In this document: piece by piece, positions 18,193-30,376 of the stretch | Numbering within the stretch: the first letter of the stretch is position 1 | Layout: each line of letters starts with the position of its first letter | Assembly: GCF_000341225.1 (NCBI RefSeq) | Contig: NZ_ANAC01000003.1 | Coordinates: 62,001 to 126,000, forward strand | Length of the DNA: 64,000 bases | Reading direction: 5' to 3' | Origin: Nocardiopsis alba DSM 43377 | GTDB taxonomy: Bacteria; Actinomycetota; Actinomycetes; Streptosporangiales; Streptosporangiaceae | Notes under the pieces: model-generated | The model's database searches: none | Seen by the model: the letters and a program-made list of their open reading frames with translations, nothing else | What the model was told of the DNA's origin: nothing | Made by a program: the position numbers and the translations under genes

Positions 18193-19216
18193 GCCGTTGA
18201 TCCTCGGGATCGAGTCGTCCTGCGACGAGACCGGGGTGGCGCTGGTCCGAGGCTGCGAGCTGCTCGGTGACTCGGTGGCCTCCAGCGTCGACCAGCACGT
18301 CCGCTTCGGCGGAGTGGTCCCCGAGGTGGCCAGCCGCGCCCACCTGGAGGCCATGACGCCCACCGTGCGACGGGCCCTGGACAACGCCGGGGTCACCCTC
18401 GCCGACGTCGACGCGATCGCCGTCACCGCGGGACCCGGCCTGGCCGGAGCCCTCCTGGTGGGGGTCTCGGCGGCCAAGGCCTACGCCATGGCGCTGGACA
18501 AGCCGCTGTACGGGGTCAACCACCTGGTCGGTCACGTGGCGGTGGACCAGCTGGAGCACGGGCCGCTGCCCAAGCCGTCGATCGCCCTCCTGGTCTCCGG
18601 CGGCCACACCTCGCTGCTGCTCGTCAACGACCTGGCCACCGACGTGGTCTCGCTCGGCGACACGGTCGACGACGCCGCCGGCGAGGCCTACGACAAGGTC
18701 GCCCGCCTGCTGGAGCTGCCCTACCCGGGCGGCCCGCCGATCGACCGGGCCGCCCAGAAGGGCGACCCCAAGTCCATCCGCTTCCCGCGCGGCAAGTGGG
18801 GCGACGGCACCTACGACTTCTCCTTCTCGGGGCTCAAGACCGCCGTGGCCCGGCACGTGGAGGACGCCGACCGCAGGGGCGAGCCGTTGGTGGTCGCCGA
18901 CATCGCCGCCGGCTTCCAGGAGTCGGTGGTGGACGTGCTCACCCGCAAGGCGGTCGACGCCTGCGTGGAGCACGGCGTGAGCACGCTGGTGATCAGCGGC
19001 GGAGTGGCGGCCAACTCGGCGCTGCGAGCCCTGGCCGAACAGCGCTGCGCCGAGGCCGGGATCGAACTGCGGGTCCCGCGTCCGCGTCTGTGCACCGACA
19101 ACGGCGCGATGATCGCCGCCCTGGGCGCCGAGGTGGTGAAGGCGGGGCTGCCGCCGTCGTCCCTGAGCCTGGCCACGGACACGTCGCTTCCGGTGGGATC
19201 GCCGCTGGCGGTGTGA
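18185..19216 (+). CDS. tsaD: tRNA N6-adenosine threonylcarbamoyltransferase TsaD
   Basis: 343 residues. The start overlaps the rimI stop. Kae1/TsaD markers: [12 protein letters not shown] at the N-terminus; the metal ligands H113 and H117 in [28 protein letters not shown]; and CTDNGAMIA with the third ligand Asp near the C-terminus. It transfers the threonylcarbamoyl group to tRNA A37. It is the last gene of the t6A operon; a strong terminator follows at 19232-19268. Confidence 0.96.
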   Translation: MSEPLILGIESSCDETGVALVRGCELLGDSVASSVDQHVRFGGVVPEVASRAHLEAMTPTVRRALDNAGVTLADVDAIAVTAGPGLAGALLVGVSAAKAYAMALDKPLYGVNHLVGHVAVDQLEHGPLPKPSIALLVSGGHTSLLLVNDLATDVVSLGDTVDDAAGEAYDKVARLLELPYPGGPPIDRAAQKGDPKSIRFPRGKWGDGTYDFSFSGLKTAVARHVEDADRRGEPLVVADIAAGFQESVVDVLTRKAVDACVEHGVSTLVISGGVAANSALRALAEQRCAEAGIELRVPRPRLCTDNGAMIAALGAEVVKAGLPPSSLSLATDTSLPVGSPLAV

Positions 19217-19231
19217 ACCGTCTCCCGCCCA

Positions 19232-19268
19232 CGAGGGCCCCGTCGCGTCCACCGCGACGGGGCCCTCG
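19232..19268 (+). terminator. terminator of the tsaE-tsaD operon
   Basis: A perfect 16-bp stem (19232-19247 with 19253-19268) and a 5-nt loop lie 15 bp after the tsaD stop. Confidence 0.85.
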
Positions 19269-19330
19269 ACGTTCCCCCGAACCCGGGCGGGGGCTGGAAT
19301 CGACGCCCGGGCCCGTGGTTGGCTACGGGC

Positions 19331-20287
19331 ATGTTCGCCATCACCGCAGCCCGTATCGCGCCCGACGACCCCCTCTCCGGCCTGGAGGCCGGCGAGCGCC
19401 CCGACCCCGAACCCCGTGAGGGATGGACGACGGTCCGGGTCAAGGCCGCCTCGCTCAACCATCACGACCTCTGGAGCCTGCGCGGCGTCGCCCTGGGGGA
19501 GGACCGGCTCCCGATGATCCTGGGCGGGGACGCCGCCGGGATCGACGAGAACGGCGACGAGGTCATCGTGCACAGCGTGATCACCGAACCCGCCGCACCG
19601 GGGACCACCCCGCGTTTCTCCCTCCTGTCGGAGCACTACGACGGCACCTTCGCCGAGAAGGTGCTCGTCCCCAAGGCCAACCTCCTCCCCAAGCCCGCCG
19701 AACTGTCCTTCGAGGAGGCCGCCTGTCTGCCCACGGCCTGGCTGACCGCCTACAGCATGCTCTTCGACAAGGCCGACCTGCGGCCCGGATCGACGGTGCT
19801 GGTGCAGGGGGCCGGCGGCGGGGTGTCGGTGGCGCTCATCAAGCTCGCCGCCCAGGTCGGCCATCGCGTGTACGTGACCAGTAGGGACGAGGACAAACGG
19901 GCGAAGGCCCTGGAACTGGGCGCCTACGCGGCCCTGCCCTCGGGGGAGCGGCTGCCCGAGCGGGTGGACGTGGTGTTCGACTCGGTCGGCCAGGCCACCT
20001 GGAGGCACTCGGTCCGTTCGCTGAAGCCGGGCGGTGCCATCGTCACCTGCGGCGCCACCAGCGGAGACGCCCCGCCCGCCGAGCTGACCAGGGTGTTCTT
20101 CCTCCAGCTGCGGGTGCTGGGTTCGACCATGGGCACCTGGGAGGAGCTGCGGGCCCTGACCGAGATGTGCGTGCGCACCGGTCTGCGACCCGAGATCGAC
20201 CGGGTCCTGCCGCTGAAGGACGCCGCCGAGGGCTTCCGCGCCATGGCCCAGGGCGATGTCTTCGGCAAGATCGTCTTCACGAACTGA
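19331..20287 (+). CDS. MDR-family quinone reductase / alcohol dehydrogenase-like oxidoreductase
   Basis: 318 residues from the ATG at 19331. A GroES-like N-terminal half (AASLNHHDLWSLRG, GGDAAGIDENGDEV) is followed by a Rossmann half with VLVQGAGGGVSVALIKLAA. The structural zinc cysteines of true alcohol dehydrogenases are not present, so it fits the zinc-free quinone oxidoreductase branch. It is likely to reduce an enone or quinone with NADPH. It stands alone between two terminators. The substrate is unknown. Confidence 0.88.
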   Translation: MFAITAARIAPDDPLSGLEAGERPDPEPREGWTTVRVKAASLNHHDLWSLRGVALGEDRLPMILGGDAAGIDENGDEVIVHSVITEPAAPGTTPRFSLLSEHYDGTFAEKVLVPKANLLPKPAELSFEEAACLPTAWLTAYSMLFDKADLRPGSTVLVQGAGGGVSVALIKLAAQVGHRVYVTSRDEDKRAKALELGAYAALPSGERLPERVDVVFDSVGQATWRHSVRSLKPGGAIVTCGATSGDAPPAELTRVFFLQLRVLGSTMGTWEELRALTEMCVRTGLRPEIDRVLPLKDAAEGFRAMAQGDVFGKIVFTN

Positions 20288-20310
20288 CCCGGTCCGACCA
20301 TCGGAACGGG

Positions 20311-20345
20311 GCGGGGCCCGGAGCGTTCGTCGCTCCGGGCCCCGC
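20311..20345. terminator. bidirectional terminator between convergent genes
   Basis: A perfect 15-bp stem (20311-20325 with 20331-20345) and loop TTCGT, between the MDR oxidoreductase (plus) and the coiled-coil gene (minus). Confidence 0.85.
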
Positions 20346-20371
20346 GTGCTCCTCCGTGAGGGGAGGATCGA

Positions 20372-22615
20372 TCACTCGTCGTCGTCCTCGTCGCGGCGGC
20401 GCTTCTTCTTGCCGTCACGACCGGGGCGCAGCAGGGCCTCGGCCAGGGCGAGCACCGTCTCCTCCAGCGAGGAGAACCGCTTGGTGATGTCGTCGTGCGA
20501 GTTCTCGACCGCCTCGGTGACGGTCTCCTCGAACTCGTGACGGTCGGGACGCTGCTTGAGCTCGCGCAGGACCGGCTCGACCGCCGAGACGACGTGCGCG
20601 TCGATCTCGTCGAGCCTGCCCGAGTGGTCGAGGAGGGGGCGGTCGACCAGCTCGGTGAGGCGACGGTGCACCTCGCTGACCTCCAGGGTCTGCGGGAGCT
20701 GGTTGAGACGCTGGTTGAGGGCCTCCAGGCGGTCGTCGATGGCCTCCATGCGGCCGTCGACGCCCTCGAAGTGTCCGCTGACGCCCTCGAACTTGCCCTC
20801 GACCCCGTTGACACGGCCGTCCAGGCCGTCCAGCCGGCCGTTGACCCCGTCGAGTCGACCGTCGACCCGGTCGATCTTGCCCTCGACGCTCTCGAAGCTG
20901 CCCTCGAAGTGGCCTTCGAAGGTGTCGAAGCGGTCGGTCAGGCGGCCCAGCTCGTGGTCGACCTTGCCGGTGATCTGCGACAGGTGGTTGTCCACCTTGC
21001 CGTTGAGGGCCTCGCGGTGACGCTCCAGCCGCTCGTCGAGCGCCGTCCGGTGGGTCTCGCCCTGCTCGGTGAGGGACTCGGCGAGGGTCCGGTGGCGCTC
21101 CTCGGTCTCGGTGGAGAGCCTGTCGTGGGCCTCCTGGACGAAGGTACGCAGCCGGGTGAGGTCGGAGGCGACCTTCTCGCCGTCCTCGGCGACCCGCGCG
21201 GCCAAGGCGTCGGTCCGCTCGGTCACGGACTCGCGCAGGCTCGTGGCGGTGGCCTCGGCGTGCTCCCGGGTCTCGGTGCGACCCAGCTCGATCTGTTCGT
21301 CGAGCTCGGCCAGCCGCTGACGCAGGTGGGTGCGCAGCTCGGTGAGGGAGGACTCGTGGGTCTCCCGCATCTTGGTGAGGGTGCCGGTGAGGTCCGCGAC
21401 GGCGGCGGTGGCCTCGGCGTGGTTCTCGTCGGCCTGGGTGCTGAGGTGGCCGACGTTCTCGGTGAGCTTGGTGGTGAGGGCCTCGTCGCGCGCGGCGGCG
21501 GCGGTCTCGGTGGCCTCGATCCTGCCGGTGAGGGCCTCGTGGCGTTCGGTGGAGGTGGTCTCCAGCGCCTTGATCCGCTCGGTCAGGCCCGTGTGCCGTT
21601 CCTCGGCGGCGGTGCCGGCCTCGGTGAGCCTGGTGGTGAGGGCTTCGTGGCGTTCGGTGGAGGCGGTCTCCAGTGCCTCGACCCGCTCGGTCAGGCCCGT
21701 GTGCCGCTCTTCGGCGGCGGTGCCGAGCGCCGTGAGCCCCTCGGAGAGGGTCTCGTACCGCTCGCCCAGTTCGCCGGTGTTCTCCTGGAGACGCTCCAGC
21801 AGGATCCGGCTCTGCTCGGAGGTGCTCTCCTCCACCAGGGAGCGCAGTTCGGCCGTGCGCTCCGTCAGGGCGGTGGTGAGCTCCTCGCCGAGCCTGACAC
21901 CGGTGGCGTTCAGCTCCTCGCGGCTCTCGCGGACGGCGGTGTCCAGGGTCTCCCGGCTCCGCTCGATGGCCTCGGCGAGCTCGTCCTTGCTCTCGGCCAG
22001 GGTGGTGCGGACCGTGGTGGTCAGCTCCTCGTGGCGTTCCCCGAGGGCGGTGTCCACGGCGCCGAGCGAGGTCTCGATGGCCTCGGTCCGCTCGTTCAGC
22101 CTCTTCAGGGCGGCGTCGAGGGCGTCCAGACGGGTCCCGAAGGTCTCGCCCAGTTCGGTGACGCGCTCGCCGACCTCGGAGAGCTGCTCGGCGGTCTTGG
22201 TCCCCGTCTCGGCCATGCGCTGGAGCCGGGTCAGCGCGGTGTCGAGGTGACCGGCGATGCGGTTGGTGTCGGCCCGGAGGGAGGACATGTCCGACAGGGG
22301 CTTGACCTGTCGTCCGACGACCTCGATGTGCTCGGCGAGAGCCTCGGCCCACTCCGGGGGGCGGGCCATGAAGTCGTCGATGCGTCCGTCGACCGCGGTG
22401 ATCGACTCGGCCAGAGAGACGAGTTCGCGCTCGCGCAGCTCGCGCAGCAGCCACTCCATGCCCTCGAGGCGCTGACGCATCTCCTCGTTGACGGCACCCT
22501 GGGACTTCTGTTCCGAGACGTGTTCCTGAGCGGCCTGGGACAGGAGGTCGCGCATCCGGTCGGAGACACCGGCCTGACCTCCCCCGTTGAGGAAGTTGTG
22601 ATTGGTCTGTTCCAC
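20372..22615 (-). CDS. long coiled-coil protein with tandem heptad repeats
   Basis: 747 residues from a GTG at 22615 that has GGAG about 10 nt upstream; an upstream in-frame start at 22663 lacks such a site. No signal peptide or membrane segment. Almost the whole chain is predicted coiled coil, with two repeat zones. Around residues 280-400 a unit of about 30 residues recurs (ERHTGLTERVEALETAST and close variants). Around residues 570-640 an exact 7-residue period runs (VDGRLDGVNGRLDGLDGRV, then VEGKFEGVSGHFEGVDGR). The tail is KKKRRRDEDDDE. I do not recognise a named family. By analogy with Scy/FilP/DivIVA-type coiled coils of filamentous actinomycetes it could be a cytoskeletal or polarity scaffold; this is inference. 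Confidence 0.88.
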   Translation of the reverse strand: MEQTNHNFLNGGGQAGVSDRMRDLLSQAAQEHVSEQKSQGAVNEEMRQRLEGMEWLLRELRERELVSLAESITAVDGRIDDFMARPPEWAEALAEHIEVVGRQVKPLSDMSSLRADTNRIAGHLDTALTRLQRMAETGTKTAEQLSEVGERVTELGETFGTRLDALDAALKRLNERTEAIETSLGAVDTALGERHEELTTTVRTTLAESKDELAEAIERSRETLDTAVRESREELNATGVRLGEELTTALTERTAELRSLVEESTSEQSRILLERLQENTGELGERYETLSEGLTALGTAAEERHTGLTERVEALETASTERHEALTTRLTEAGTAAEERHTGLTERIKALETTSTERHEALTGRIEATETAAAARDEALTTKLTENVGHLSTQADENHAEATAAVADLTGTLTKMRETHESSLTELRTHLRQRLAELDEQIELGRTETREHAEATATSLRESVTERTDALAARVAEDGEKVASDLTRLRTFVQEAHDRLSTETEERHRTLAESLTEQGETHRTALDERLERHREALNGKVDNHLSQITGKVDHELGRLTDRFDTFEGHFEGSFESVEGKIDRVDGRLDGVNGRLDGLDGRVNGVEGKFEGVSGHFEGVDGRMEAIDDRLEALNQRLNQLPQTLEVSEVHRRLTELVDRPLLDHSGRLDEIDAHVVSAVEPVLRELKQRPDRHEFEETVTEAVENSHDDITKRFSSLEETVLALAEALLRPGRDGKKKRRRDEDDDE

Positions 22616-23003
22616 CGAGGTGCTCCTTATGGTTCTGGCGCTCCCGTCCGTACCCGGATTCATCGGACGGTGGAGAGGTACCGGGGGGACGGGTTCTCGA
22701 TGGTCCCCGGGCGGGCGTGGTCACGCGCCGGTCGCGTCTCACCGTGATGAAAACGTGACCGTGCGTGCACACAGCGGGTGCGGGTCGTCGCCGGACGAAC
22801 CGCAGGGGAGCGGATCCGACGAGCGTGGCCTTCCGGGGGAGCCCATGAGAAGGGAAAGAATTCAGCGTTCGCCAGTTTAACGACATCCCTTGGGCGAGCC
22901 AGGGGAGACCGCCAAAGATGTCGGTGGGATAGGTAACGATATGGTTCCCGGCCGCCGTTTCGAATGCCGGAGGGCCGATCCGCACCCCGGGTCGAGGGTC
23001 CGC
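22616..23003. other. 388-bp intergenic region, no gene seen
   Basis: It lies upstream of the coiled-coil gene and downstream of the methyltransferase gene (both minus). The part at 22840-22950 is richer in A+T than its surroundings and should hold the coiled-coil gene's promoter, leaving a long leader of 200 nt or more. On the minus strand a TAAACT box (about 22875-22880) is the best -10 candidate, but no good -35 is seen. I see no convincing riboswitch or small ORF. Confidence 0.4.
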
Positions 23004-24263
23004 TCAGATCGCCTGTGGCGCGGGGATCTCACGACACAGCAGGTAGAAGGGCTTTTCTCCGATCCGGGTGAGGACGACGGTCATGGATTCCGGTCCGGAG
23101 GCCCGCAGATCACGGCGGAGTTTCTCGGTGTCCACCGCCGAACCACGTTTCTTGATCGTTATCGTTCCGGCCTTGTGCGATCGAATCGAAGAACGCAATC
23201 GCTTCAGGGAGAACGGCGCGAACTCGACGATCTCCAGCACGCGCCACAGAGCCGAGGCCTCCGCCCGCTCCGAGGTGAAGTAGGCGATGCGCTCGTCCAA
23301 CAGCGCGCCGTCCACGCGTGCGGCCGCCTCCGCCACCAGGTGCGAACGCACCACGGCGGGGTCGGGGTCGTAGAGGTAGCGACGCGGGGCGTCCACCGGA
23401 GCCGGGCCGACGTCGGGGTCGGCGTCCAGGTGGGCGATCGCCCCCTCGCGTTCCAGCAGCCCCGGGCGTTCGTGCAGGACCGTCGCCCGCCGGCTCGGCC
23501 CCCCGGCCAGGGCCCCGAACCACAGGGCCGTCTCCTTCAGTTCCCCGTCCACCGAGATCCACTCGGCGGAGGCGGCGGGCGAGAGCACCTCGTGGGGGAT
23601 CCCGGGGGCGGCCTTCAAGCAGGCCGCCTCGGCCCTCTCGGCCAGATCGGTGGCCACGTCCCACGAAGGGGAGTAGGCGGCCGGGTCGAACACCCGGCCA
23701 CGACCGCCCCGACGGGCCGGGTCGCAGAACAGCAGGGGGTAGGCGCCCGGGGTCACGTCGTTCACGTCGCCCTCACGGACGCGGGCGTACGACTCCAGTC
23801 CGAGGGCCTCGATGTTGGCGCGGGCCACCGCCACCGTGAGGGGGTCGGCGTCCACCCCCTCGACCCTCACCCCCCGTTCGGCCAGGGCCAGCAGGTCCGC
23901 GCCGATCCCACAGCACAGGTCGCCCGCGTCCAGGGAGACGGCGGACGTCGCGGCGATCCTCGCCGCGCGATAGGCGGCCACCGAGCCCCGGGTGGATTGT
24001 TCGAGACCGTCGGGGGTGAAGAACATCCCCCGTGCGCGCTCTCCGAACTTGGCGCGCCCCCGCTCGCGCAGCCCCACCTGGGTCATCACGGCGTTGACCA
24101 GCTCGGAGACGGGGAGCTCCGGGGCCAGTGCGGCCACGGCCGGATCTTCGCGCAGGTGGGAGGCGGTCGCCAGCGGATTCCGGGCCGCCTCGGACGGATC
24201 CACGCCGGCGATGATCTCCCGCCCGGCGTCGGTGAGCAGGGCCGAGAAGGCGGGAAGGCGCAT
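23004..24263 (-). CDS. class I SAM-dependent methyltransferase with THUMP-like C-terminal domain
   Basis: 419 residues from the ATG at 24263, with GGAGG 5 nt upstream. The SAM motif is VSLDAGDLCCGIGADLLAL, then VEGVDADPLTVAVARAN, and LLFCDPARRGGRGRVFDP carries an NPPY-like DPAR catalytic motif. The last 90 residues (FAPFSLKRLRSSIRSHKAGTI...) match the THUMP-like domain of this actinobacterial family. It probably methylates RNA, but no substrate is known to me. It is divergent from groES across the CIRCE-containing region. Confidence 0.88.
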   Translation of the reverse strand: MRLPAFSALLTDAGREIIAGVDPSEAARNPLATASHLREDPAVAALAPELPVSELVNAVMTQVGLRERGRAKFGERARGMFFTPDGLEQSTRGSVAAYRAARIAATSAVSLDAGDLCCGIGADLLALAERGVRVEGVDADPLTVAVARANIEALGLESYARVREGDVNDVTPGAYPLLFCDPARRGGRGRVFDPAAYSPSWDVATDLAERAEAACLKAAPGIPHEVLSPAASAEWISVDGELKETALWFGALAGGPSRRATVLHERPGLLEREGAIAHLDADPDVGPAPVDAPRRYLYDPDPAVVRSHLVAEAAARVDGALLDERIAYFTSERAEASALWRVLEIVEFAPFSLKRLRSSIRSHKAGTITIKKRGSAVDTEKLRRDLRASGPESMTVVLTRIGEKPFYLLCREIPAPQAI

Positions 24264-24336
24264 GGATCCTCCTGCGATGGGCACGACGGGGTAGGTGGCC
24301 GCCCCCTACGGGAGGGGTCCTCGCCACATTTCCATT

Positions 24337-24363
24337 CTGGCACTCTCGGGGGTAGAGTGCTAA
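24337..24363 (+). promoter_or_regulatory. CIRCE operator (HrcA site) of groESL
   Basis: CTGGCACTC, 9 nt, GAGTGCTAA: the right arm matches the CIRCE consensus exactly and the left arm differs at two bases from TTAGCACTC. It lies 128 bp before groES, so groESL is predicted to be heat-inducible through HrcA repression. Confidence 0.9.
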
Positions 24364-24490
24364 ACGCGACGAGGCCGGTCTGGCACCCGCGACGACAGGC
24401 CGCCGCGGTCGCCCCTTTTACATAGCCGGTCCGTGCCACCGCACGGGCCGATGTTCAGGACACCGAAACCTTGAAGGGGGAGGTCACACA

Positions 24491-24799
24491 GTGTCGACCG
24501 CCACCAAGACCGTGCTGAAGCCGCTCGAGGACCGCGTCGTGGTCAAGACCCTGGAGGCCGAGCAGACCACCGCCTCCGGTCTGGTCATCCCGGACACCGC
24601 CAAGGAGAAGCCCCAGGAGGGCGAGATCCTGGCCGTGGGTCCCGGTCGCCTCGACGACAACGGCAAGCGCGTCGCCCTCGATGTGAAGGTCGGCGACGTC
24701 GTCCTCTACAGCAAGTACGGCGGCACCGAGGTCAAGTACGACGGCCAGGAGTACCTGGTTCTCTCCGCTCGCGACCTGCTCGCGGTCGTCGAGAAGTAG
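24491..24799 (+). CDS. groES: co-chaperonin GroES
   Basis: 102 residues from a GTG at 24491, preceded by AAGGGGGAGG. The family features are [36 protein letters not shown] (mobile loop) and [21 protein letters not shown] at the C-terminus. It caps GroEL during protein folding in the cytoplasm. It is the first gene of the groES-groEL1 operon under a CIRCE element; the 106-bp gap to groEL holds a hairpin. Confidence 0.97.
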   Translation: MSTATKTVLKPLEDRVVVKTLEAEQTTASGLVIPDTAKEKPQEGEILAVGPGRLDDNGKRVALDVKVGDVVLYSKYGGTEVKYDGQEYLVLSARDLLAVVEK

Positions 24800-24819
24800 T
24801 CCTCGGCTACTGAGCCCTC

Positions 24820-24866
24820 AACATCCCGCACCGGTCGGCCTTCGAAGCCGGGCGGGGCGGGATGTT
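24820..24866 (+). terminator. hairpin between groES and groEL (partial terminator or processing site)
   Basis: AACATCCCGC (24820-24829) pairs with GCGGGATGTT (24857-24866), with an inner CGGC/GCCG stem in the loop. It leaves groEL about 40 bp downstream and could set a groES:groEL transcript ratio. Confidence 0.55.
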
Positions 24867-24890
24867 CTCGTTTCGACCTCACACCGCTAA

Positions 24891-26510
<1,620 letters not shown>

Positions 26511-26549
26511 GAGCGTCGGGTCGGGTACGTTTCCGTACCGATGACCTCG

Positions 26550-26585
26550 AGCGGGGGTGGGGCGCCACGGCGTCCCACCCCCGCT
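26550..26585 (+). terminator. terminator of groES-groEL
   Basis: A 15-bp stem with one G-U pair (26550-26564 with 26571-26585), 6-nt loop, followed by CATTA. A smaller hairpin (GGTACG/CGTACC) is just upstream at about 26524-26539. Confidence 0.8.
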
Positions 26586-26714
26586 CATTACCACGCTGAG
26601 GGCGAAAAACAGGGTCGATGTGGTGGCGATTTCGGCCTATTTTCCCAAAATGTGACCATTCTGTAGTTGCCGTTTGGAGTGGTTGGGTCCCGTGGTGCGG
26701 GCATCATTCGTAAC

Positions 26715-27365
26715 GTGACGGATGCAGGCGCCCGGGAAGGCGTTACCGCGCAGCGGACAGGGACGCCCAAGGAACACGAGGGGGCGGCCCCCGAATCGCG
26801 TGAGACGGGTTTGAACCGATTGGGTTCGCTCGCCGTCCAAGGAGATGACAGTGCCATGGACTCGCTACTGCGCGAGGTCCGGCCCATGGTGGTCAGGTAC
26901 TGTCGCAGTCGCCTGGCACGGGTCTCGGGGTTGGCGCACTACTCCGACGACGTCGCGCAGGAGGTCTGTATAGCCCTGCTTTCGGCGATCCCCCGCTACC
27001 AGGACCGAGGCAGGCCCTTCGCCTCCTTCGTGTTCGGCATCGCCGCGCACAAGGTCGCGGACACCCTCCGTGTGGCGGGTCGGGTGGAGACGGTCCCCAC
27101 CGACACCGTGCCCGAACAGCCGGACGAGGGGCCGGGGCCCGAGGAGTCCGCAGTGCGCGTGATCGAGGCACAGCGGGCCAGGGACCTCCTCGACGAATTG
27201 CCCGAACAGCAGCGAAGACTGCTGGTGATGCGGGTGATCACAGGATTGACAGCGGACGAGACGGGAAATCTCCTTGGAATGTCGGCAGGGGCGGTACGGG
27301 TTGCCCAGCACCGAGCTATCGCTCGGCTTCGGAAGGTGGCCCTGGCGAACCGCGTCCTCCCATAG
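26715..27365 (+). CDS. ECF-like RNA polymerase sigma factor, ShbA/SigD type
   Basis: About 216 residues from a GTG at 26715; a later ATG ([10 protein letters not shown]) is possible. Sigma region 2 is [25 protein letters not shown], and region 4 is [31 protein letters not shown] with a helix-turn-helix. Position between groEL1 and guaB is conserved and matches Streptomyces ShbA, which drives the principal sigma gene hrdB, and mycobacterial SigD. No anti-sigma gene is adjacent, as in ShbA loci. Function is assigned by synteny and family. Confidence 0.88.
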   Translation: MTDAGAREGVTAQRTGTPKEHEGAAPESRETGLNRLGSLAVQGDDSAMDSLLREVRPMVVRYCRSRLARVSGLAHYSDDVAQEVCIALLSAIPRYQDRGRPFASFVFGIAAHKVADTLRVAGRVETVPTDTVPEQPDEGPGPEESAVRVIEAQRARDLLDELPEQQRRLLVMRVITGLTADETGNLLGMSAGAVRVAQHRAIARLRKVALANRVLP

Positions 27366-27602
27366 AAGCTCCCTCGAACACGGGCGCAGGCCCGGGCCGG
27401 GACCGCGTTCCTGTCCGAACCGTTTCGTCCACCCTCTGGTCGTGGGTTCCAAGGGCTACTGCCGTTACCTTCACGCCGCGCCCCGGTGATCCTCTCTTGA
27501 CCTGAGGGCCGCTCAAACCGTGACGTTGGCCACTTTGGGCGCGGGGTGACGGGGCAAACAGTCCGATCCACCTGGGGCGACCGGGTCGACGACCTAGGAT
27601 GA

Positions 27603-29150
<1,548 letters not shown>

Positions 29151-29178
29151 CTTCGGGCGATGGGGCCGAACAGAGGAT

Positions 29179-29210
29179 GACCGCGGGCGGATAGACTCGC
29201 GTCCGCGGTC
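29179..29210 (+). promoter_or_regulatory. hairpin overlapping a -10-like box before guaB3
   Basis: GACCGCGGGCG (29179-29189) pairs with CGTCCGCGGTC (29200-29210), one G-U. The loop contains TAGACT (29192-29197). A second hairpin (CTCCGG/CCGGAG) follows at 29215-29234. These may be the guaB terminator, a guaB3 promoter, or both. Confidence 0.4.
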
Positions 29211-29260
29211 ATCGCTCCGGTCGACCGGCCGGAGCCGCACGTCAGAGGGGAAGCGAAGCG

Positions 29261-30376
29261 TTGGCTCAGGTGGAGATCGGGCTGGGCAAGAACGGGCGTC
29301 GTGCCTACGAACTCGACGAGATCGGGATCGTGCCCGCCCGACGGACCCGCGACCCGGAGGAGGTGTCGATCGCCTGGCAGATCGACGCCTACCGGTTCGA
29401 GACGCCCCTGGTGGTCAGCCCCATGGACAGCGTCGCCTCGCCCAAGACCGTGGTCGCGGTCGGTGAACAGGGCGGACTCGGCGTTCTCGACCTGGAGGGT
29501 CTGTGGACCCGCTACGAGGACCCCGAACCGCTGCTCCAGGAGATCCGGGACCTCGACGACGTCGCGGCCACCAAGCGGCTCCAGGAGATCTACTCCGCCC
29601 CCATCCAGGAGGAGCTGATCGGCCGCCGGATCGAGGAGATCCGTGACGCCGGTCTGGTCACCGCCGCGCGCCTGTCGCCGCAGCGCACCGCCCAGTACCA
29701 CAAGGCGGTCGTCGACGCGGGCGTGGACATCTTCGTCATCCGCGGCACCACCGTCTCCGCCGAGCACGTCTCCGGCCGGGCCGAGCCGCTCAACCTCAAG
29801 CAGTTCATCTACGACCTCGACGTCCCCGTCGTGGTCGGCGGCTGCGCCACCTACACCGCCGCCCTGCACCTGATGCGCACCGGTGCCGCCGGTGTCCTCG
29901 TCGGCTTCGGCGGCGGCTCCGGCCACACCACCCGCTCCGTCCTGGGCGTGGCCGTCCCCATGGCCAGCGCCATCGGCGACGTCGCCGCGGCCCGCCGCGA
30001 CTACCTCGACGAATCCGGCGGCCGTTACGTGCACGTCATCGCCGACGGCGGTATGACCGGCAGCGGCGACATCGCCAAGGCCCTGGCCTGCGGCGCCGAC
30101 GCCGTCATGGTCGGATCCCCGCTGGCCCGCGCCACCGAGGCGCCCGGCGGCGGCTACCACTGGGGCAGCGAGGCCCACCACGAGGAGCTCCCGCGCGGCG
30201 AACGCGTCGAGGTCGGCACCATCGGCGACCTCAAGTCGATCCTCCACGGCCCCGCCTCCACCAGCGACGGCTCCATGAACCTCATGGGCGCCCTCCGCCG
30301 CACCATGGCCACCTCGGGTTACACCGACCTGAAGGAGTTCCAGCGGGTGGAGGTCGTGGTCAACCCGCACCGTTAG
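29261..30376 (+). CDS. guaB3: GuaB3 family IMP dehydrogenase-related protein
   Basis: 371 residues from a TTG at 29261. The preceding AGAGGGGAAG is a ribosome-binding site. It is a CBS-free IMPDH-like barrel (YELDEIGIVPARRTRDPEEVS, SPMDSVASP, YVHVIADGGM, KEFQRVEVVVNP). In the position of the IMPDH catalytic loop it reads GGGSGHTTRS, so the cysteine of GuaB (GSICTTR) is replaced, as in other actinobacterial GuaB3 proteins. Its reaction is therefore not assigned from this sequence. It follows guaB after 110 bp. Confidence 0.93.
   Translation: MAQVEIGLGKNGRRAYELDEIGIVPARRTRDPEEVSIAWQIDAYRFETPLVVSPMDSVASPKTVVAVGEQGGLGVLDLEGLWTRYEDPEPLLQEIRDLDDVAATKRLQEIYSAPIQEELIGRRIEEIRDAGLVTAARLSPQRTAQYHKAVVDAGVDIFVIRGTTVSAEHVSGRAEPLNLKQFIYDLDVPVVVGGCATYTAALHLMRTGAAGVLVGFGGGSGHTTRSVLGVAVPMASAIGDVAAARRDYLDESGGRYVHVIADGGMTGSGDIAKALACGADAVMVGSPLARATEAPGGGYHWGSEAHHEELPRGERVEVGTIGDLKSILHGPASTSDGSMNLMGALRRTMATSGYTDLKEFQRVEVVVNPHR

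Noticed and set aside
22616..23003. riboswitch in the leader of the coiled-coil gene
   Set aside because: I looked for long paired regions and known consensus blocks and saw none that I could support by eye.
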